Shown here piece after piece: positions 42,440 through 52,799 of a stretch of DNA of 64,000 nucleotides. The notes under the pieces are model-generated. The model searched no databases. It was not told the DNA's origin and was given only the letters and a program-made list of their open reading frames with translations. This stretch comes from Aliiroseovarius sp. S1123 (GTDB lineage Bacteria > Pseudomonadota > Alphaproteobacteria > Rhodobacterales > Rhodobacteraceae), in NCBI RefSeq assembly GCF_023015885.1, contig NZ_JALKBE010000001.1, positions 310,001 to 374,000 of the forward strand, read 5' to 3'. Made by a program: the position numbers and the translations under genes. Positions within the stretch are counted from its first letter, which is position 1. Every line of letters begins with the position of its first letter.

Positions 42440-43981
42440 CTAGCGCTTCTTCTTCACGATGGGCGTGGCATTCAGCGCCTCGGCCAGTGTCTGGAAGCGC
42501 GCTTCGGCCACCTCGCCGAACAAACCGTCGGCTTCTTTGCGTAGGATCAGCACCAGTTCGCGTTTCTTCGGGAACCAGCGCAGCTCGGCCAAACGCGTCG
42601 GATCCTCGACCGAGAACATGGCCCCGAACCGCATGGCTTTGCCCAGCACCTCGGCCCGGGCCAGCATTTTGTCGGACAGGATGTCAAACAGCGGTGCGAA
42701 ATGTGATCCCTCGCGGCTGTTCTTATAGCGATGCAAAAGCGCAAGCCCCAGAAACACACGTTGTTCGTGGGTCAGACCGCCCAAGTTGGCGCGGGTGGCG
42801 TTGTCGAAGCACACCTCGTGCCGATAGTCCGGGTGCGCGCGCCAACTGACGTCATGCAGAAGGCAGGCGGCGCGGATGACGCGCAGATCTTCGGGTTTTA
42901 GTGACTTGTAGAGCGGCGTCAGGAAGCGAAACAGTGCCTTGCCGAAGCCCGGTTTGCGCGCGTCCTTCTTTTCCGCGTGATAGCAGGCTTCGATCAGAGG
43001 GTCGCGTTTGCGCAGCCGGTCGGGCATCTGCTCGTACAGCAGCCCCTCGCGGATCCCGTACGAGCTGATCGCGATTTCTTTCGGGCGGAAGACATGCATC
43101 AGACGCTTCAGAACTTGCGCCGCGATTGGCACCAGCGCCATACGGGCCGAGGACGTACCGGTGCGTTGGCGCACCTCGTCCAGATCGACCTCGTCAATCC
43201 ACTTCAGGGTCTTGGACAGCGACTTTGGCGTCATTCGATATTCATGCAAAACGGTCAGCGGATAGCCGCGACGTTCCATGTCCAGGCGGGCAATTGCACG
43301 CCACGATCCCCCCACAAGGAACAGGCGTTTGTGGTCTGTGCCCATTTCCTCGGCCAGGTCGTCCACGACGCGGGCAATCTCGGCCTTAAGGCCTCTTTTG
43401 CCACCGGGCACACCTGCCAGTTTCAGCGGGCCAAGTGGAGAGGTGACGCGCTTGCCTACCTCTCCGGCTTGGATATGTGCAAGCTCTAGCGACGACCCAC
43501 CAATATCGCACATCAGCCCTTGGGCGTCTGGCCAGCCAAGAAGGACGCCTTGGGCGGACAGACGGGCTTCTTCCTCGCCATTAATGACGTAAAGCTCTAA
43601 CCCGGTTTCGCGCAGCACCTGAGCGCGGAACTCGGGGCCGTCTTCTGCATCGCGCACCGCAGCCGTGGCCACAGCCGAGAGCGGGCCAAGGTTCATACCA
43701 TCGGCGAGCCGCTGAAAGCGTTTGATCGCGGACAGAGCGCGCGCGCGGCCTTCGGGATGCAGGTGCCCCGTTTCGGCAATGCCGCGGCCCAATCCGCACA
43801 AAATCTTTTCATTGAAGAAATAAGCAGGCGAGCGCGCGGCCCCGTCAAACACCACCAAACGGACCGAGTTCGAGCCTACATCCACCACACCAACGCGGCT
43901 AAGCTTGCGCGCCGAGGGGTCATCAAACAGAGGTCGTCCAAACGGGCCCCAATCTTCCCCGGTATCGCCACGTCCGTCCAT
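42440..43981 (-). CDS. ppx: Exopolyphosphatase (Ppx/GppA family)
   Basis: Enzyme of 513 residues releasing phosphate from polyphosphate ends. The ASKHA N-domain has VGVVDVGSNSVRLVVFDG and SAVATAAVRDAEDG, plus MCDIGGSSLELAHI. A helical HD-like C-terminal part contains CLLHDVSWRAHPDYRHE. Start at 43981 chosen for the GGGGGATT ribosome site; the frame continues to 44035. Follows ppk in the same direction (50 bases), the usual synthesis-breakdown pairing. Confidence 0.9.
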   Translation of the reverse strand: MDGRGDTGEDWGPFGRPLFDDPSARKLSRVGVVDVGSNSVRLVVFDGAARSPAYFFNEKILCGLGRGIAETGHLHPEGRARALSAIKRFQRLADGMNLGPLSAVATAAVRDAEDGPEFRAQVLRETGLELYVINGEEEARLSAQGVLLGWPDAQGLMCDIGGSSLELAHIQAGEVGKRVTSPLGPLKLAGVPGGKRGLKAEIARVVDDLAEEMGTDHKRLFLVGGSWRAIARLDMERRGYPLTVLHEYRMTPKSLSKTLKWIDEVDLDEVRQRTGTSSARMALVPIAAQVLKRLMHVFRPKEIAISSYGIREGLLYEQMPDRLRKRDPLIEACYHAEKKDARKPGFGKALFRFLTPLYKSLKPEDLRVIRAACLLHDVSWRAHPDYRHEVCFDNATRANLGGLTHEQRVFLGLALLHRYKNSREGSHFAPLFDILSDKMLARAEVLGKAMRFGAMFSVEDPTRLAELRWFPKKRELVLILRKEADGLFGEVAEARFQTLAEALNATPIVKKKR

Positions 43982-44031
43982 AGAATCCCCCCGTGTCAGT
44001 GCGTGTACTTTAGCGGCGCGGTCGACATATC

Positions 44032-46230
44032 TCAATCTTGTGAATGCGTTAGTTCGGGCACATCCGATGCCCCGGCGGACCCGCGACCCGACAGTGATGG
44101 GTTTTCCATGAAGAAACGGTGGCAGTTGAACGGGTGCTCGATCGTATCAAGGTCCGCGCGGGTGAACTTGCCGTCCGGTCCCATCACCCAGCTTTGCGCC
44201 ACATCGGCAAGGTTGGCGGCCATGATCTGGCTGACGATCTGGGCCTTCACGGTCGCGTTCTTGATCTCGACCAACGTTTCCACGCGGCGGTTCAGGTTGC
44301 GTCCCATCCAGTCGGCAGAGGACATGTAAACGCGTGCTTTCTTCGACGGAAGACCGTGACCATTCCCGAAGCAAACAATGCGCGAATGTTCAAGGAACCG
44401 GCCCACGATGGACTTCACGCGGATGTTCTCTGACAGTCCTTGGATGCCGGGTCGAAGTCCGCAGATGCCACGCACCACAAGACTGATTTTCACGCCCGCT
44501 TGACTGGCCTCATAAAGCGCGTCGATCACGTCTGGCTCGACCAAAGAGTTCATCTTGGCCCAGATTTGCGCAGGCTTGCCCGCCTTGGCATGTTCGGCCT
44601 CTTCGTTGATCCGTTTGATCAGCGTCGACTTCAGGTCCAGTGGTGAAATCGAGAGGTTTTCGAGGCTTTGCGGTTCGGCATAGCCGGACAGATAGTTAAA
44701 GACCCGCGTGGCGTCGCGCCCAAGTGCGGTGTCGCAGGTAAACAGGCTGAGGTCAGTGTAAATCCGCGCGGTAATCGGGTGGTAGTTCCCGGTGCCATAG
44801 TGCGTATAGGTGACCAGTTCGTCCCCTTCTCGCCGTACTACGGTCGAGATCTTGGCGTGGGTTTTATAGTTGATGAAGCCATAGGTCACGTGTGCGCCTG
44901 CGCGTTCAAGGCGGCGCGACTGGCGGATGTTGGCGGCTTCGTCAAAACGGGCTTTCAGTTCGACCAGCGCGGTGACGGATTTTCCGTCTTCTGCAGCTTC
45001 ACACAGTGCTTTCACGATTGGGCTGTCATGAGAGGTCCGGTACAGCGTTTGCTTGATCGCCACAACGTTGGGATCACGCGCGGCCTGATGCAGGAAGCGC
45101 ACCACCATGTCGAAGGTTTCATAGGGGTGGTGCAGCAGCATGTCCTTCTGCCGGATCGCTGCGAACATATCACCTTCGTGGTCCTGCACCCGTTCGGGCA
45201 CGCGGGGCGTGAAACTTGGCCACAGAAGGTCCGGGCGTTCCTTCAGGACCAGCCCGTTTAGATCGGCCATGCCGATCATGCCGTCGACCTCGACGATCTC
45301 TTTGCTTGAGATGCGCAGCTCGCGTTTGATCATGGACAGAAGAAGAGAAGGCGCGCCCGCGGTGATCTTCAGTCGCACAACTTCGCCCCGGCGGCGGCGC
45401 TTCAGGGCGGTTTCGAACTCGCGGACCAGATCTTCGGCTTCGTCTTCCACCTCAAGATCGCTGTCACGCAGGATGCGGAAAGCGCAGTGGCCTTTTTCCT
45501 CGTATCCGGGGAAAAGCTGACCCAAGTGCTCTAGCAGCAGGTCTTCCAGCGGTAGAAAACGGAACTGGCCGTCGTCTGCGGGCAGGGCGACGAAACGGTC
45601 AATCTGCTGCGGGATCGGCAAAAGTGCTTTCAGTTTTTGCTTGTCCTTGGTGCGTTCCAATTGCAACGCCAGAGAATAGCCTGTGTTCGGGATGAACGGG
45701 AACGGGTGGGCCGGGTCGATGGCCAGGGGCGACAGAACCGGGAAAACCTGTGTCAGGAACACGTGGTCCAGATGGGCAAGGTCCGCGTCGGTCAGATCTT
45801 CGCGCCGGGCGATGATGATGCCTTCGTCGCGCATCTCACCCGCGAGAATTTCAAACACCGCTTGCTGCCGGGCCATCAGCGCGCGGGCGTCATCGTCGAT
45901 CAGCTTCAGCTGCTCGGCGGGGCTGAGGCCGTCAGCGGCCGGGGTCGATACACCTTCGCGGACCAGCTCGCGCAGACCGGCGACGCGCACGGTATAGAAT
46001 TCATCAAGATTGGTTGCCGAGATCGACAGGAATCGCAGCCGTTCTAGCAGCGGAACGCGGGTGTTTTCAGCCTCTTCCAGCACACGCCAGTTGAACCCAA
46101 GCCAGCTGAGCTCGCGGTTGAAGAACCGTTTGGAGTCCGCGAAGTCATCGGCGGGCAGGGCCGTCGCGGGCGGGAAATCTGCCGACAGGAAATCGACAAG
46201 AGGAAGCTGGGGTGCGTTGGACGTATTCAT
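44032..46230 (-). CDS. ppk: Polyphosphate kinase 1
   Basis: Enzyme of 732 residues making polyphosphate from ATP. The N-terminal domain has [20 protein letters not shown]. The core has [17 protein letters not shown], the autophosphorylated-histidine region NYKTHAKIS, and a second conserved histidine in [13 protein letters not shown]. The C-terminus includes [16 protein letters not shown]. Full length. Lies between hda and ppx, all in one direction. Confidence 0.95.
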   Translation of the reverse strand: MNTSNAPQLPLVDFLSADFPPATALPADDFADSKRFFNRELSWLGFNWRVLEEAENTRVPLLERLRFLSISATNLDEFYTVRVAGLRELVREGVSTPAADGLSPAEQLKLIDDDARALMARQQAVFEILAGEMRDEGIIIARREDLTDADLAHLDHVFLTQVFPVLSPLAIDPAHPFPFIPNTGYSLALQLERTKDKQKLKALLPIPQQIDRFVALPADDGQFRFLPLEDLLLEHLGQLFPGYEEKGHCAFRILRDSDLEVEDEAEDLVREFETALKRRRRGEVVRLKITAGAPSLLLSMIKRELRISSKEIVEVDGMIGMADLNGLVLKERPDLLWPSFTPRVPERVQDHEGDMFAAIRQKDMLLHHPYETFDMVVRFLHQAARDPNVVAIKQTLYRTSHDSPIVKALCEAAEDGKSVTALVELKARFDEAANIRQSRRLERAGAHVTYGFINYKTHAKISTVVRREGDELVTYTHYGTGNYHPITARIYTDLSLFTCDTALGRDATRVFNYLSGYAEPQSLENLSISPLDLKSTLIKRINEEAEHAKAGKPAQIWAKMNSLVEPDVIDALYEASQAGVKISLVVRGICGLRPGIQGLSENIRVKSIVGRFLEHSRIVCFGNGHGLPSKKARVYMSSADWMGRNLNRRVETLVEIKNATVKAQIVSQIMAANLADVAQSWVMGPDGKFTRADLDTIEHPFNCHRFFMENPSLSGRGSAGASDVPELTHSQD

Positions 46231-46271
46231 GGCGGCACTCTATCGCTGGAAAGTGTGACGGGAAGGTGACG

Positions 46272-46955
46272 TTATGCCTCGTTTTCCGTGTCTTTGTCCA
46301 GAACACGTGCGGCCAGCGTGCGCGTCAGGGCGCGTCCTTCCGAAAGTGCCGCCTGATCCAAAATCGAGACCAGTCGTGCTGCTTCGGCAAGCGAGCGCTC
46401 CATACGGGGTAGAAGGTAGTCGATCAGGTTGGCGGGCACGGTGATCTGGCGGTCATGGAAAAGTTTGACCAGAACGGCTGACAGAAGCATGTCGTCAGGC
46501 GGATCAAGGCGGGTCAGCGTTGTACCCTCCATCCGGCTGCGCAGATCGGGCAGCGTCAATCCCCAGCGGGATGGGGCCGTGCACGCGGTGACCAGCAGCG
46601 CACCGCCTTCAGCCAGAACCAGATTGTGCAGATGGAAGAGCGCGTTCTCGGCCGTGGCATTTCCGGCGATCTGATCGGCGTTCTCAACTGCGACGGATTG
46701 GCCTGCCAAATCCTCGATCCGAAGGTCAGGTAAAGCGCTTGCCTGAAGAATCTGCGCGCCCGAAAGACCTGCCCACACATGGGTCAGATGCGTTTTCCCG
46801 GTGCCAGATTCACCCGCAAGGACAAGTTTTCGGTTGGGCCAGTTCTGCCAGGTTTCGATCGTGGCCATGGCGTTGGCATTCGACGGCGTAACAAGGAAAT
46901 CATCCAGCCCCTGCGCTGGGTGCGCGGGCAGGTCAAAGGTCAGTTGTTCGGGCAT
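46272..46955 (-). CDS. hdaA: DnaA-related regulatory protein Hda/HdaA
   Basis: DnaA domain III-like AAA+ protein of 227 residues that, with the loaded beta clamp, promotes ATP hydrolysis by DnaA. It begins MPEQLTFDLP, matching the clamp-binding QL.F/L motif at the N-terminus of Hda. Walker A is GESGTGKTHLTH. The Walker B equivalent (SVAVENADQ) has Asn where Asp is usual. No DNA-binding domain IV. The ATG overlaps the stop of the upstream transporter gene by one base. Confidence 0.9.
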   Translation of the reverse strand: MPEQLTFDLPAHPAQGLDDFLVTPSNANAMATIETWQNWPNRKLVLAGESGTGKTHLTHVWAGLSGAQILQASALPDLRIEDLAGQSVAVENADQIAGNATAENALFHLHNLVLAEGGALLVTACTAPSRWGLTLPDLRSRMEGTTLTRLDPPDDMLLSAVLVKLFHDRQITVPANLIDYLLPRMERSLAEAARLVSILDQAALSEGRALTRTLAARVLDKDTENEA

Positions 46956-48043
46956 TAGTCGGCTATGTCCTCGTCCAGCGCGGCTTGCTGTCCAGTAAGA
47001 CCCTGATACAGCCGGCCGGTCTGATACTTCACGATGAAGAAACGGGCAACCACGCCAATTGAGGCCGCAACGGGGACGGCGACCAGCATTCCCACAAAGC
47101 CGAAAAGCGAGCCGAAGACGGACAGGGCGAACATCAGCCAGACCGGATGCAGACCGACCGAGCTGCCCACCAGTTTCGGGGTCAGGATATTGCCCTCAAA
47201 GAACTGGCCCAGCACGAAAATCACGGCAACGGCCCCGAGGCTCCACCATTCGCCCCAGAACTGGAACAGGCCCAGCCCGATCGCCAAAGCCCCGCCCACC
47301 AGAGCGCCGACATAGGGAATGAAGGTGATCAGGCCCGCGATGAAGCCGACCACAAGGCCGAAATTCAGGCCAACCAGCATAAGTGCGACGGCATAGTAGG
47401 TGCCCAGCACGATACAGACCGAGCCTTGCCCGCGAATGAAGCTGGCCAGGGTGCGGTCAATGTCACTGGCAATCTGTCGAATGGCGGGGCGGTGATCCAA
47501 AGGCAGGAAGCTGTCGACCTTCGCGACCATCCGGTCCCAATCGAGCAGCATATAGAAGGCCACAACGGGGGTGACGACCAGAAGGATCACGATGTTGATC
47601 ACGCTCATCGCCGAAGACAGCAATGTGCCCACCAGCTCGCCCCCGCGTTCCTGAATTTTCTGACCCAGGCTTTCCAGCGACTGCCGGATCGTCGATGTCT
47701 CGTCCATCAGCGAGGGGAAGCGTTCGGTCAGGAAGGCCTGCAACTCGCGCAGCAGATCCGGGGCAGAGTTCGCCAGAGCAATGGCCTGCGACACAAGGGT
47801 CGGTATGACCAGAAGGAACCCCAGGATCACGATCAAGACGGCAACAAGCGAAATCACGACAGTGGCCAGCACGCGCGACATCCCTGCCTTTTCCAGCCGG
47901 TCCGCGACGGGATCTAGGAAATAGGCAATCGCCCCGCCCAGAATGAAGGGCATGATCACATCGCCCAGAAACCACAGGGCAAGGGCAAAAATGGCGATGA
48001 CAATCGACCAGTACTTGGCCTGTGTCTGAACGGGAAGCGGCAT
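46955..48043 (-). CDS. AI-2E/PerM-family membrane transporter
   Basis: Membrane protein of 362 residues with about seven to eight helices and the family block GLITFIPYVGALVGGALAIGLGL. Members export small molecules or act as Na+/H+ antiporters; the substrate is unknown. Start at 48043 (MPLPVQTQAKYW) chosen at the conserved part; the frame extends to 48157. First gene of a PerM-hdaA-ppk-ppx run. Confidence 0.88.
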   Translation of the reverse strand: MPLPVQTQAKYWSIVIAIFALALWFLGDVIMPFILGGAIAYFLDPVADRLEKAGMSRVLATVVISLVAVLIVILGFLLVIPTLVSQAIALANSAPDLLRELQAFLTERFPSLMDETSTIRQSLESLGQKIQERGGELVGTLLSSAMSVINIVILLVVTPVVAFYMLLDWDRMVAKVDSFLPLDHRPAIRQIASDIDRTLASFIRGQGSVCIVLGTYYAVALMLVGLNFGLVVGFIAGLITFIPYVGALVGGALAIGLGLFQFWGEWWSLGAVAVIFVLGQFFEGNILTPKLVGSSVGLHPVWLMFALSVFGSLFGFVGMLVAVPVAASIGVVARFFIVKYQTGRLYQGLTGQQAALDEDIAD

Positions 48044-48220
48044 ATGGGCTCCGGTAAATGAACTTTCTTCTATGTCGCCCAAGCCACCGGGGTTTTCAAG
48101 GGGAGGGCGAAATATCGGGGCAGACGCAATCGGCAGGTTTTCGCGCCAAAAATTCAAATCAGCTTGCGTTACGCCAGCGTGTTAGGGTCAATGTGGCTAT
48201 TCGACCCGAAAGGATAATCC

Positions 48221-48412
48221 ATGAAAAAGACTGCATTTGCCGCCATCGCCATGTCCCTGCTGCTGACCGCCTGTGGGGGGCACCAGTATGAGCGGAAAGA
48301 GCCCGGCGTGACCGTATCCGGCACGGCTGGGGTCGGCGTGGTCTATAAGGATGGCGAGGTTAGCCCGCACACGAAAACCACGATCACAATTGGCCTTGGC
48401 GGATCAATCTGA
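48221..48412 (+). CDS. Small lipoprotein
   Basis: Protein of 63 residues with signal peptide and lipobox LLTAC (Cys18), then a short beta-rich tail (VTVSGTAGVGVVYKDG and TTITIGLGGS). Unrecognised, probably an outer-membrane peptide. GGATAATCC precedes the ATG. Stops directly against the convergent FAD oxidoreductase gene. Confidence 0.65.
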   Translation: MKKTAFAAIAMSLLLTACGGHQYERKEPGVTVSGTAGVGVVYKDGEVSPHTKTTITIGLGGSI

Positions 48413-49777
48413 TTAGTGGATCCTTACACCCTGCCGTGTCAGCTCGGCCTGAACGGCGGTGATTTCTACGCGATCCAACGCGACATCTGACTTCACCGAC
48501 AGGGCCGCGGCGACGCCTGCGCCTTGTCCGGCGACGGCACAACAGGCCATGTTGCGCGTGGCCGCGTGGGCGATCTTGTCGCCACCAATGGCGCGGCCTG
48601 TCACCAGAAGCCCCTCGACCCCTTTGGGCAGCATCGCACGGTACGGCACCTGCATATAGCGCCCCGTGGTGGGCAGGATCAGCACGCCATAACCGTCGAT
48701 GAATTCGGGATAGATGCCGATTGTGTCGTTAAACCGACCTTGCGCGCGGACGTCGGTCTCGGTCATGTTATAGACCGCATCGATCTTGCGTGTGTCTCGA
48801 ATGCCGATGGTCATGCCAAAGTTGCGCAACCGCGCCCCTTCGCAGCCCGGCGTATAGGTGCGCAGGGCGTCGATGGCCAGCATCGCCTGTTTGCGCCCCT
48901 CGATCTCGCCCTTGGTCATGCTGTCGGGATCGGTCCCGTCGACCCCGGCCAGATGGACAAGGTTCATATAGGTCATCTCGCCACTGTCATGCACCGCGCC
49001 CCAAGTGCCGCCGATCGTGTTGAGATGCGGCGGGATTAGACCGTCGCGGATTGCGGCTTCAAACGGTTTGCCCAAGAAGGGCGAGAACATGTTGTCCGCT
49101 TTCCCGTCCGTTTCCACCTGCCATTCGCCCGAGGACCAGTCGGCATAGGTCTGCGGATCGGCGCGCACGCCCTCCATGAAACGTTGCTTGTCGACGCCTG
49201 CGATGTGGAACATGACGGATGCCGCCTGCATCTCTTCGACCGGCGTCTTCACGGTCGGCGCACCCATCATCTGTGCGATGTCCGCGTCGCCTGTCGCGTC
49301 GATGACCCGCTTTGCCAGAATAGCCTCGCGGCCGGCTTTGCTTTCGACAATCACGCCGGTGATGGCATTGCCGTCCACAATGGGGGCGACGAAGGTGCGG
49401 TGTAGCATGGGGTGCACGCCTGCCTCTTCGACCAGACGATCTGCCACCAGCTTGAACCCTTCGCTGTCCAGCTCATAGGACAGGGACTGGCTTTCCGGCA
49501 CGGCGGCGCCCATCTCTTTCGCGCGATCTTCGAACTCGCGCCCGATGCCGCCTGCCTCAACAGTCTGTTCGTGTCGGTACCACGCGAAGCCTTCGACCCC
49601 GACGGTCGTGATATTGCCACCGAAACAGCCGAAGCGGTCCAACAGCGTCACCTCGACCCCCGCGCGTGCAGCCGCCAGCGCCGCCGCCAATCCGCCGGGA
49701 CCAGATCCCACCACAAGCACATCGGTGCGGTGAATGATCGGCGTGTGTCGTGCGGGTTCCAAGATGGTGTCGGTCAT
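48413..49777 (-). CDS. FAD-dependent oxidoreductase (FAD_oxidored/GlcF-like group)
   Basis: Flavoprotein of 454 residues. The N-terminal dinucleotide fold VLVVGSGPGGLAAALAAARAG is followed by DRFGCFGGNITTVGVEGFAWYR, typical of the FAD-dependent oxidoreductase group with PF12831-like fold. RVIDATGDADIAQMMG is the second FAD motif, and VTGRAIGGDKIAHAATRNMACC the C-terminal one. Substrate unknown. Start at 49777 chosen by homology and AGGAGCCCCC upstream. Divergent from proS. Confidence 0.85.
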   Translation of the reverse strand: MTDTILEPARHTPIIHRTDVLVVGSGPGGLAAALAAARAGVEVTLLDRFGCFGGNITTVGVEGFAWYRHEQTVEAGGIGREFEDRAKEMGAAVPESQSLSYELDSEGFKLVADRLVEEAGVHPMLHRTFVAPIVDGNAITGVIVESKAGREAILAKRVIDATGDADIAQMMGAPTVKTPVEEMQAASVMFHIAGVDKQRFMEGVRADPQTYADWSSGEWQVETDGKADNMFSPFLGKPFEAAIRDGLIPPHLNTIGGTWGAVHDSGEMTYMNLVHLAGVDGTDPDSMTKGEIEGRKQAMLAIDALRTYTPGCEGARLRNFGMTIGIRDTRKIDAVYNMTETDVRAQGRFNDTIGIYPEFIDGYGVLILPTTGRYMQVPYRAMLPKGVEGLLVTGRAIGGDKIAHAATRNMACCAVAGQGAGVAAALSVKSDVALDRVEITAVQAELTRQGVRIH

Positions 49778-49937
49778 GGGGGCTCCTGTTCGTTGGTTCA
49801 AGGTGGCCGGAGTTGCGTGAAATGCCAAGCCTGACAGCGACCCATCCTGTCGCAATCAACCAAGTCACATTGGGCGATTGCCCCGGCCCGTCCAATGGCG
49901 TAGACCGCTTGGGACGAATGAATGAACAGAGGTCACT

Positions 49938-51290
49938 ATGCGCCTGTCCCGCTATTTCCTGCCCGTGTTGAAAGAAACCCCGTCTGACGCCCAGATCGTC
50001 AGCCACCGTTACATGCTGCGGGCCGGCATGATCAAACAGCAAGCCGCTGGCATCTACACCTGGCTGCCGCTGGGTTTCAAAGTCCTGCGTAAGATCGAAA
50101 ACATCGTGCACGAGGAACAGATCCGCGCGGGTCACATTCCGATGCAGATGGCCACGATCCAGCCCGCGGATCTGTGGCGCGAAAGTGGTCGCTATGACGA
50201 CTACGGCGAAGAGATGCTGCGCATCGAAGACCGTCACGGCCGCGATATGCTGTATGGTCCGACCAACGAAGAGGTTATTACCGACGTCTTCCGCTCGAAC
50301 GTGTCGAGCTATAAGGATCTGCCGCTGACCCTGTACCAAATCCAGTGGAAGTTCCGCGACGAGATCCGCCCGCGTTTCGGCGTGATGCGCGGCCGCGAGT
50401 TCTACATGAAGGACGGCTATAACTTCGACCTGACCAAGGAAGACGCGCTGCACGCCTATAACCGTCATCTTGTCAGCTATCTGCGCACCTATGAACGCAT
50501 GGGTCTGCAAGCCATCCCGATGCGTGCTGATGGTGGCCCGATTGGCGGCGACTATACGCATGAGTTCCTTGTGCTGGCCGAAACCGGCGAGTCGGAAGTG
50601 TTCTATGACAGCGCCGTGACCGACCTGACCTTCGGCGACCGCGCAATCGACTATGATGACGTGGCGCAGTGTCAGGGCGTGCTGGAAGAGTTCACCTCGA
50701 AATATGCGCGCACTGATGAAACGCATGACGAAGCGATCTTCAACGAGATCCCTGAAGAGCGTCGCCGCGTTGCACGTGGCATCGAAGTGGGCCAGATCTT
50801 CTATTTCGGCACCAAGTATTCCGAGGCCATGGGCGCCAAGGTGATCGACAGCGAACAGAAACAGGTGCCGGTCCACATGGGCTCGCACGGGATTGGCGTC
50901 AGCCGTCTGCTGGGTGCGATTATCGAAGCTAGCCATGATGATAACGGCATCATCTGGCCCGAGGGCGTGACCCCCTTCCACTGTGGTATCGTGAACCTGA
51001 AGCAGGGTGACGAAGCTGCGGACGAGGCCTGCGAGGCGCTTTACAAGGCGCTGACCAACGCGGGGCTTGAGCCGCTCTATGACGACCGCAAGGAACGTGC
51101 TGGCGGCAAGTTCGCCACCATGGACCTGATCGGCCTGCCATGGCGCATCACCGTGGGGCCGCGTGGCCTGAAAAACGGTGTGGTCGAAGTAACCAGCCGC
51201 CGCACCGGCGAAAGCGAAGAGATGACACCCGAAGCGGCCATCGCCAAGATCATCGAGATCTACGAGCCGCATCGCGTTTCGGGCCTGTAA
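49938..51290 (+). CDS. proS: Prolyl-tRNA synthetase (short form)
   Basis: Class II synthetase of 450 residues charging tRNA-Pro. Motif 1 region is around [16 protein letters not shown], then [13 protein letters not shown], motif 2 is [26 protein letters not shown], and motif 3 is [14 protein letters not shown]. The C-terminal anticodon-binding domain follows. The ~180-residue INS editing insert of E. coli ProRS is missing, the usual alphaproteobacterial short form. A separate Ala-tRNA-Pro deacylase would be expected elsewhere. AGAGGT ribosome site. Confidence 0.95.
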   Translation: MRLSRYFLPVLKETPSDAQIVSHRYMLRAGMIKQQAAGIYTWLPLGFKVLRKIENIVHEEQIRAGHIPMQMATIQPADLWRESGRYDDYGEEMLRIEDRHGRDMLYGPTNEEVITDVFRSNVSSYKDLPLTLYQIQWKFRDEIRPRFGVMRGREFYMKDGYNFDLTKEDALHAYNRHLVSYLRTYERMGLQAIPMRADGGPIGGDYTHEFLVLAETGESEVFYDSAVTDLTFGDRAIDYDDVAQCQGVLEEFTSKYARTDETHDEAIFNEIPEERRRVARGIEVGQIFYFGTKYSEAMGAKVIDSEQKQVPVHMGSHGIGVSRLLGAIIEASHDDNGIIWPEGVTPFHCGIVNLKQGDEAADEACEALYKALTNAGLEPLYDDRKERAGGKFATMDLIGLPWRITVGPRGLKNGVVEVTSRRTGESEEMTPEAAIAKIIEIYEPHRVSGL

Positions 51291-51614
51291 GAGGGCCCTG
51301 CAACACAAAGAAGCCCTCGGATCTCTTGACGCATTCCGTGCTGTAGGAGGCAATTGGTAATAAGCCGCAGAGCTTTGGTTGGCTCCACCGAAAAACGGTG
51401 GAGCCAATTTTGATAGATTGGGCGGAAAAGAACCGTTCGCTGCGATGAGCATCAAAGTCCGCAAAAGCGGGACTATCACGACATTCGCTCCGAGCTTCCA
51501 AATGACTAATCTGTTTGCATGTAGCGTCCGACTTGAAACAAGGCGGGTTTCGAAAATGACAGGTTGTCAAAATCTCATCCAGACAACGCCCGGTTTGCAC
51601 TCCTTTCAGTGAGG
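51291..51614. other. 324-base intergenic region with degenerate repeat-like sequence
   Basis: No credible gene. It contains the proS terminator (51379-51411). A stretch about 51430-51530 then repeats TTCGCTGCGATGAGC- and CATTCGCTCCGAGC-like words around a GTCCGCAAAAGCGGGAC hairpin. I recall such decayed sequence from intergenic regions of marine Rhodobacterales. It marks the junction between housekeeping genes and the accessory block. Confidence 0.4.
51379..51411 (+). terminator. Rho-independent terminator of proS
   Basis: Perfect 12-base stem TTGGCTCCACCG / CGGTGGAGCCAA with loop AAAAA (51379-51407), followed by TTTT. Confidence 0.88.
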
Positions 51615-52799
51615 TCAGGCGACTTCGAACAAAGCTGCGGCCCCCATACCTCCGCCAATGCACATGGACGTAACCACGTACTTTACACCACGGCGCCTAC
51701 CTTCAAGCAAAGCATGCCCGACTTGTCTCGCGCCCGTCATACCATAGGGGTGGCCAATCGAAATGGCACCGCCATTCACGTTGTAGACTTCCGGATCAAT
51801 ACCAAGATGATCGCGGCAATACAGAACCTGGCAGGCGAAGGCTTCGTTAAGCTCCCAAAGGCCGATGTCTTCGATGCGAAGACCTGCATTCTTCAGCAGC
51901 TTTGGAATGGCATAGATCGGGCCGACACCCATCTCTTCCGGTGCGTTTCCTGCAACTGCCATACCGCGATAAATGCCGAGCGGTGTGAGCCCCTGTTGCT
52001 CAGCCAATTTGCCTTCCATGAGAACGCAAGCGGAAGCGCCATCTGAGAGCTGGCTTGCGTTTCCTGCGGTAATCACGCCTCCTTCGACAACCGGGTTCAG
52101 CCCGCCCAGTGCTTCGGTCGTCGTACTCGGTCGATTGCCTTCGTCTTTTGACAAGGTCACCTCTTCCAGGGTTTCCTCTCCGGTTTCGCGGTTCTTGACC
52201 CGCTTTATCGCAGTGATCGGAACGATCTCGTCATCAAAGGCGCCAGCGGCCTGAGCCCGAGCCGTCCGACCTTGGGAAAGTGCAGCGTATTCATCCTGCA
52301 CCTCGCGGCTGATCCCATAGGTCCGCGCCACATTTTCCGCGGTCATCAGCATCGGCATATAGGCATGCTCTGATTGGGCGATAACGTTTGGATCTTTCTC
52401 ATCGCCCGCCCATTTCAGATAAGCATTCTGCAGGGCGGAAATATTTTCCTGCCCGCCCGCCACGGCAACGTTCTGACCATCCACAATGACCTGCTTTGCA
52501 GCTGTCGCAATGGCCATCAACCCGGAGGAACATTGCCTGTCGATCGTCTGTCCTGCCACCGTATTGGGAAGGCCCGCCGCCAGCGCCGATAAACGGGCGA
52601 CATTCATGCCTGCTGTCCCCGCCGTAAGGACCGATCCGATGACGACATCTTCGATCGTACCGGGGTCCACGCCTGCACGTTCAACCGCGTGCTGAATGGC
52701 GTGCCCCATCATGGTAGGGGATTTGATGTTGTTCAGCGCACCTTTGAAGGCAACCCCAATAGGGGTTCGTGCGGTTGAGACGATAACGGCTTCTCTCAT
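51615..52799 (-). CDS. Acetyl-CoA acyltransferase (thiolase)
   Basis: Thiolase of 394 residues. The acyl-acceptor cysteine is Cys90 in DRQCSSGLMA. NGGAISIGHPYGMTGARQ gives the catalytic His, and CIGGGMGAA the second Cys. Degradative FadA-type by operon context: it is the last gene of the unit acyl-CoA synthetase, cupin, FadB, thiolase, overlapping fadB by four bases. It would cleave the 3-ketoacyl-CoA made by FadB. Chain-length specificity unknown. Confidence 0.92.
   Translation of the reverse strand: MREAVIVSTARTPIGVAFKGALNNIKSPTMMGHAIQHAVERAGVDPGTIEDVVIGSVLTAGTAGMNVARLSALAAGLPNTVAGQTIDRQCSSGLMAIATAAKQVIVDGQNVAVAGGQENISALQNAYLKWAGDEKDPNVIAQSEHAYMPMLMTAENVARTYGISREVQDEYAALSQGRTARAQAAGAFDDEIVPITAIKRVKNRETGEETLEEVTLSKDEGNRPSTTTEALGGLNPVVEGGVITAGNASQLSDGASACVLMEGKLAEQQGLTPLGIYRGMAVAGNAPEEMGVGPIYAIPKLLKNAGLRIEDIGLWELNEAFACQVLYCRDHLGIDPEVYNVNGGAISIGHPYGMTGARQVGHALLEGRRRGVKYVVTSMCIGGGMGAAALFEVA

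Noticed and set aside
51379-51612. 77-residue open frame after proS
   Set aside because: Starts inside the terminator stem, has no ribosome site, and sits in decayed repeat-like sequence.
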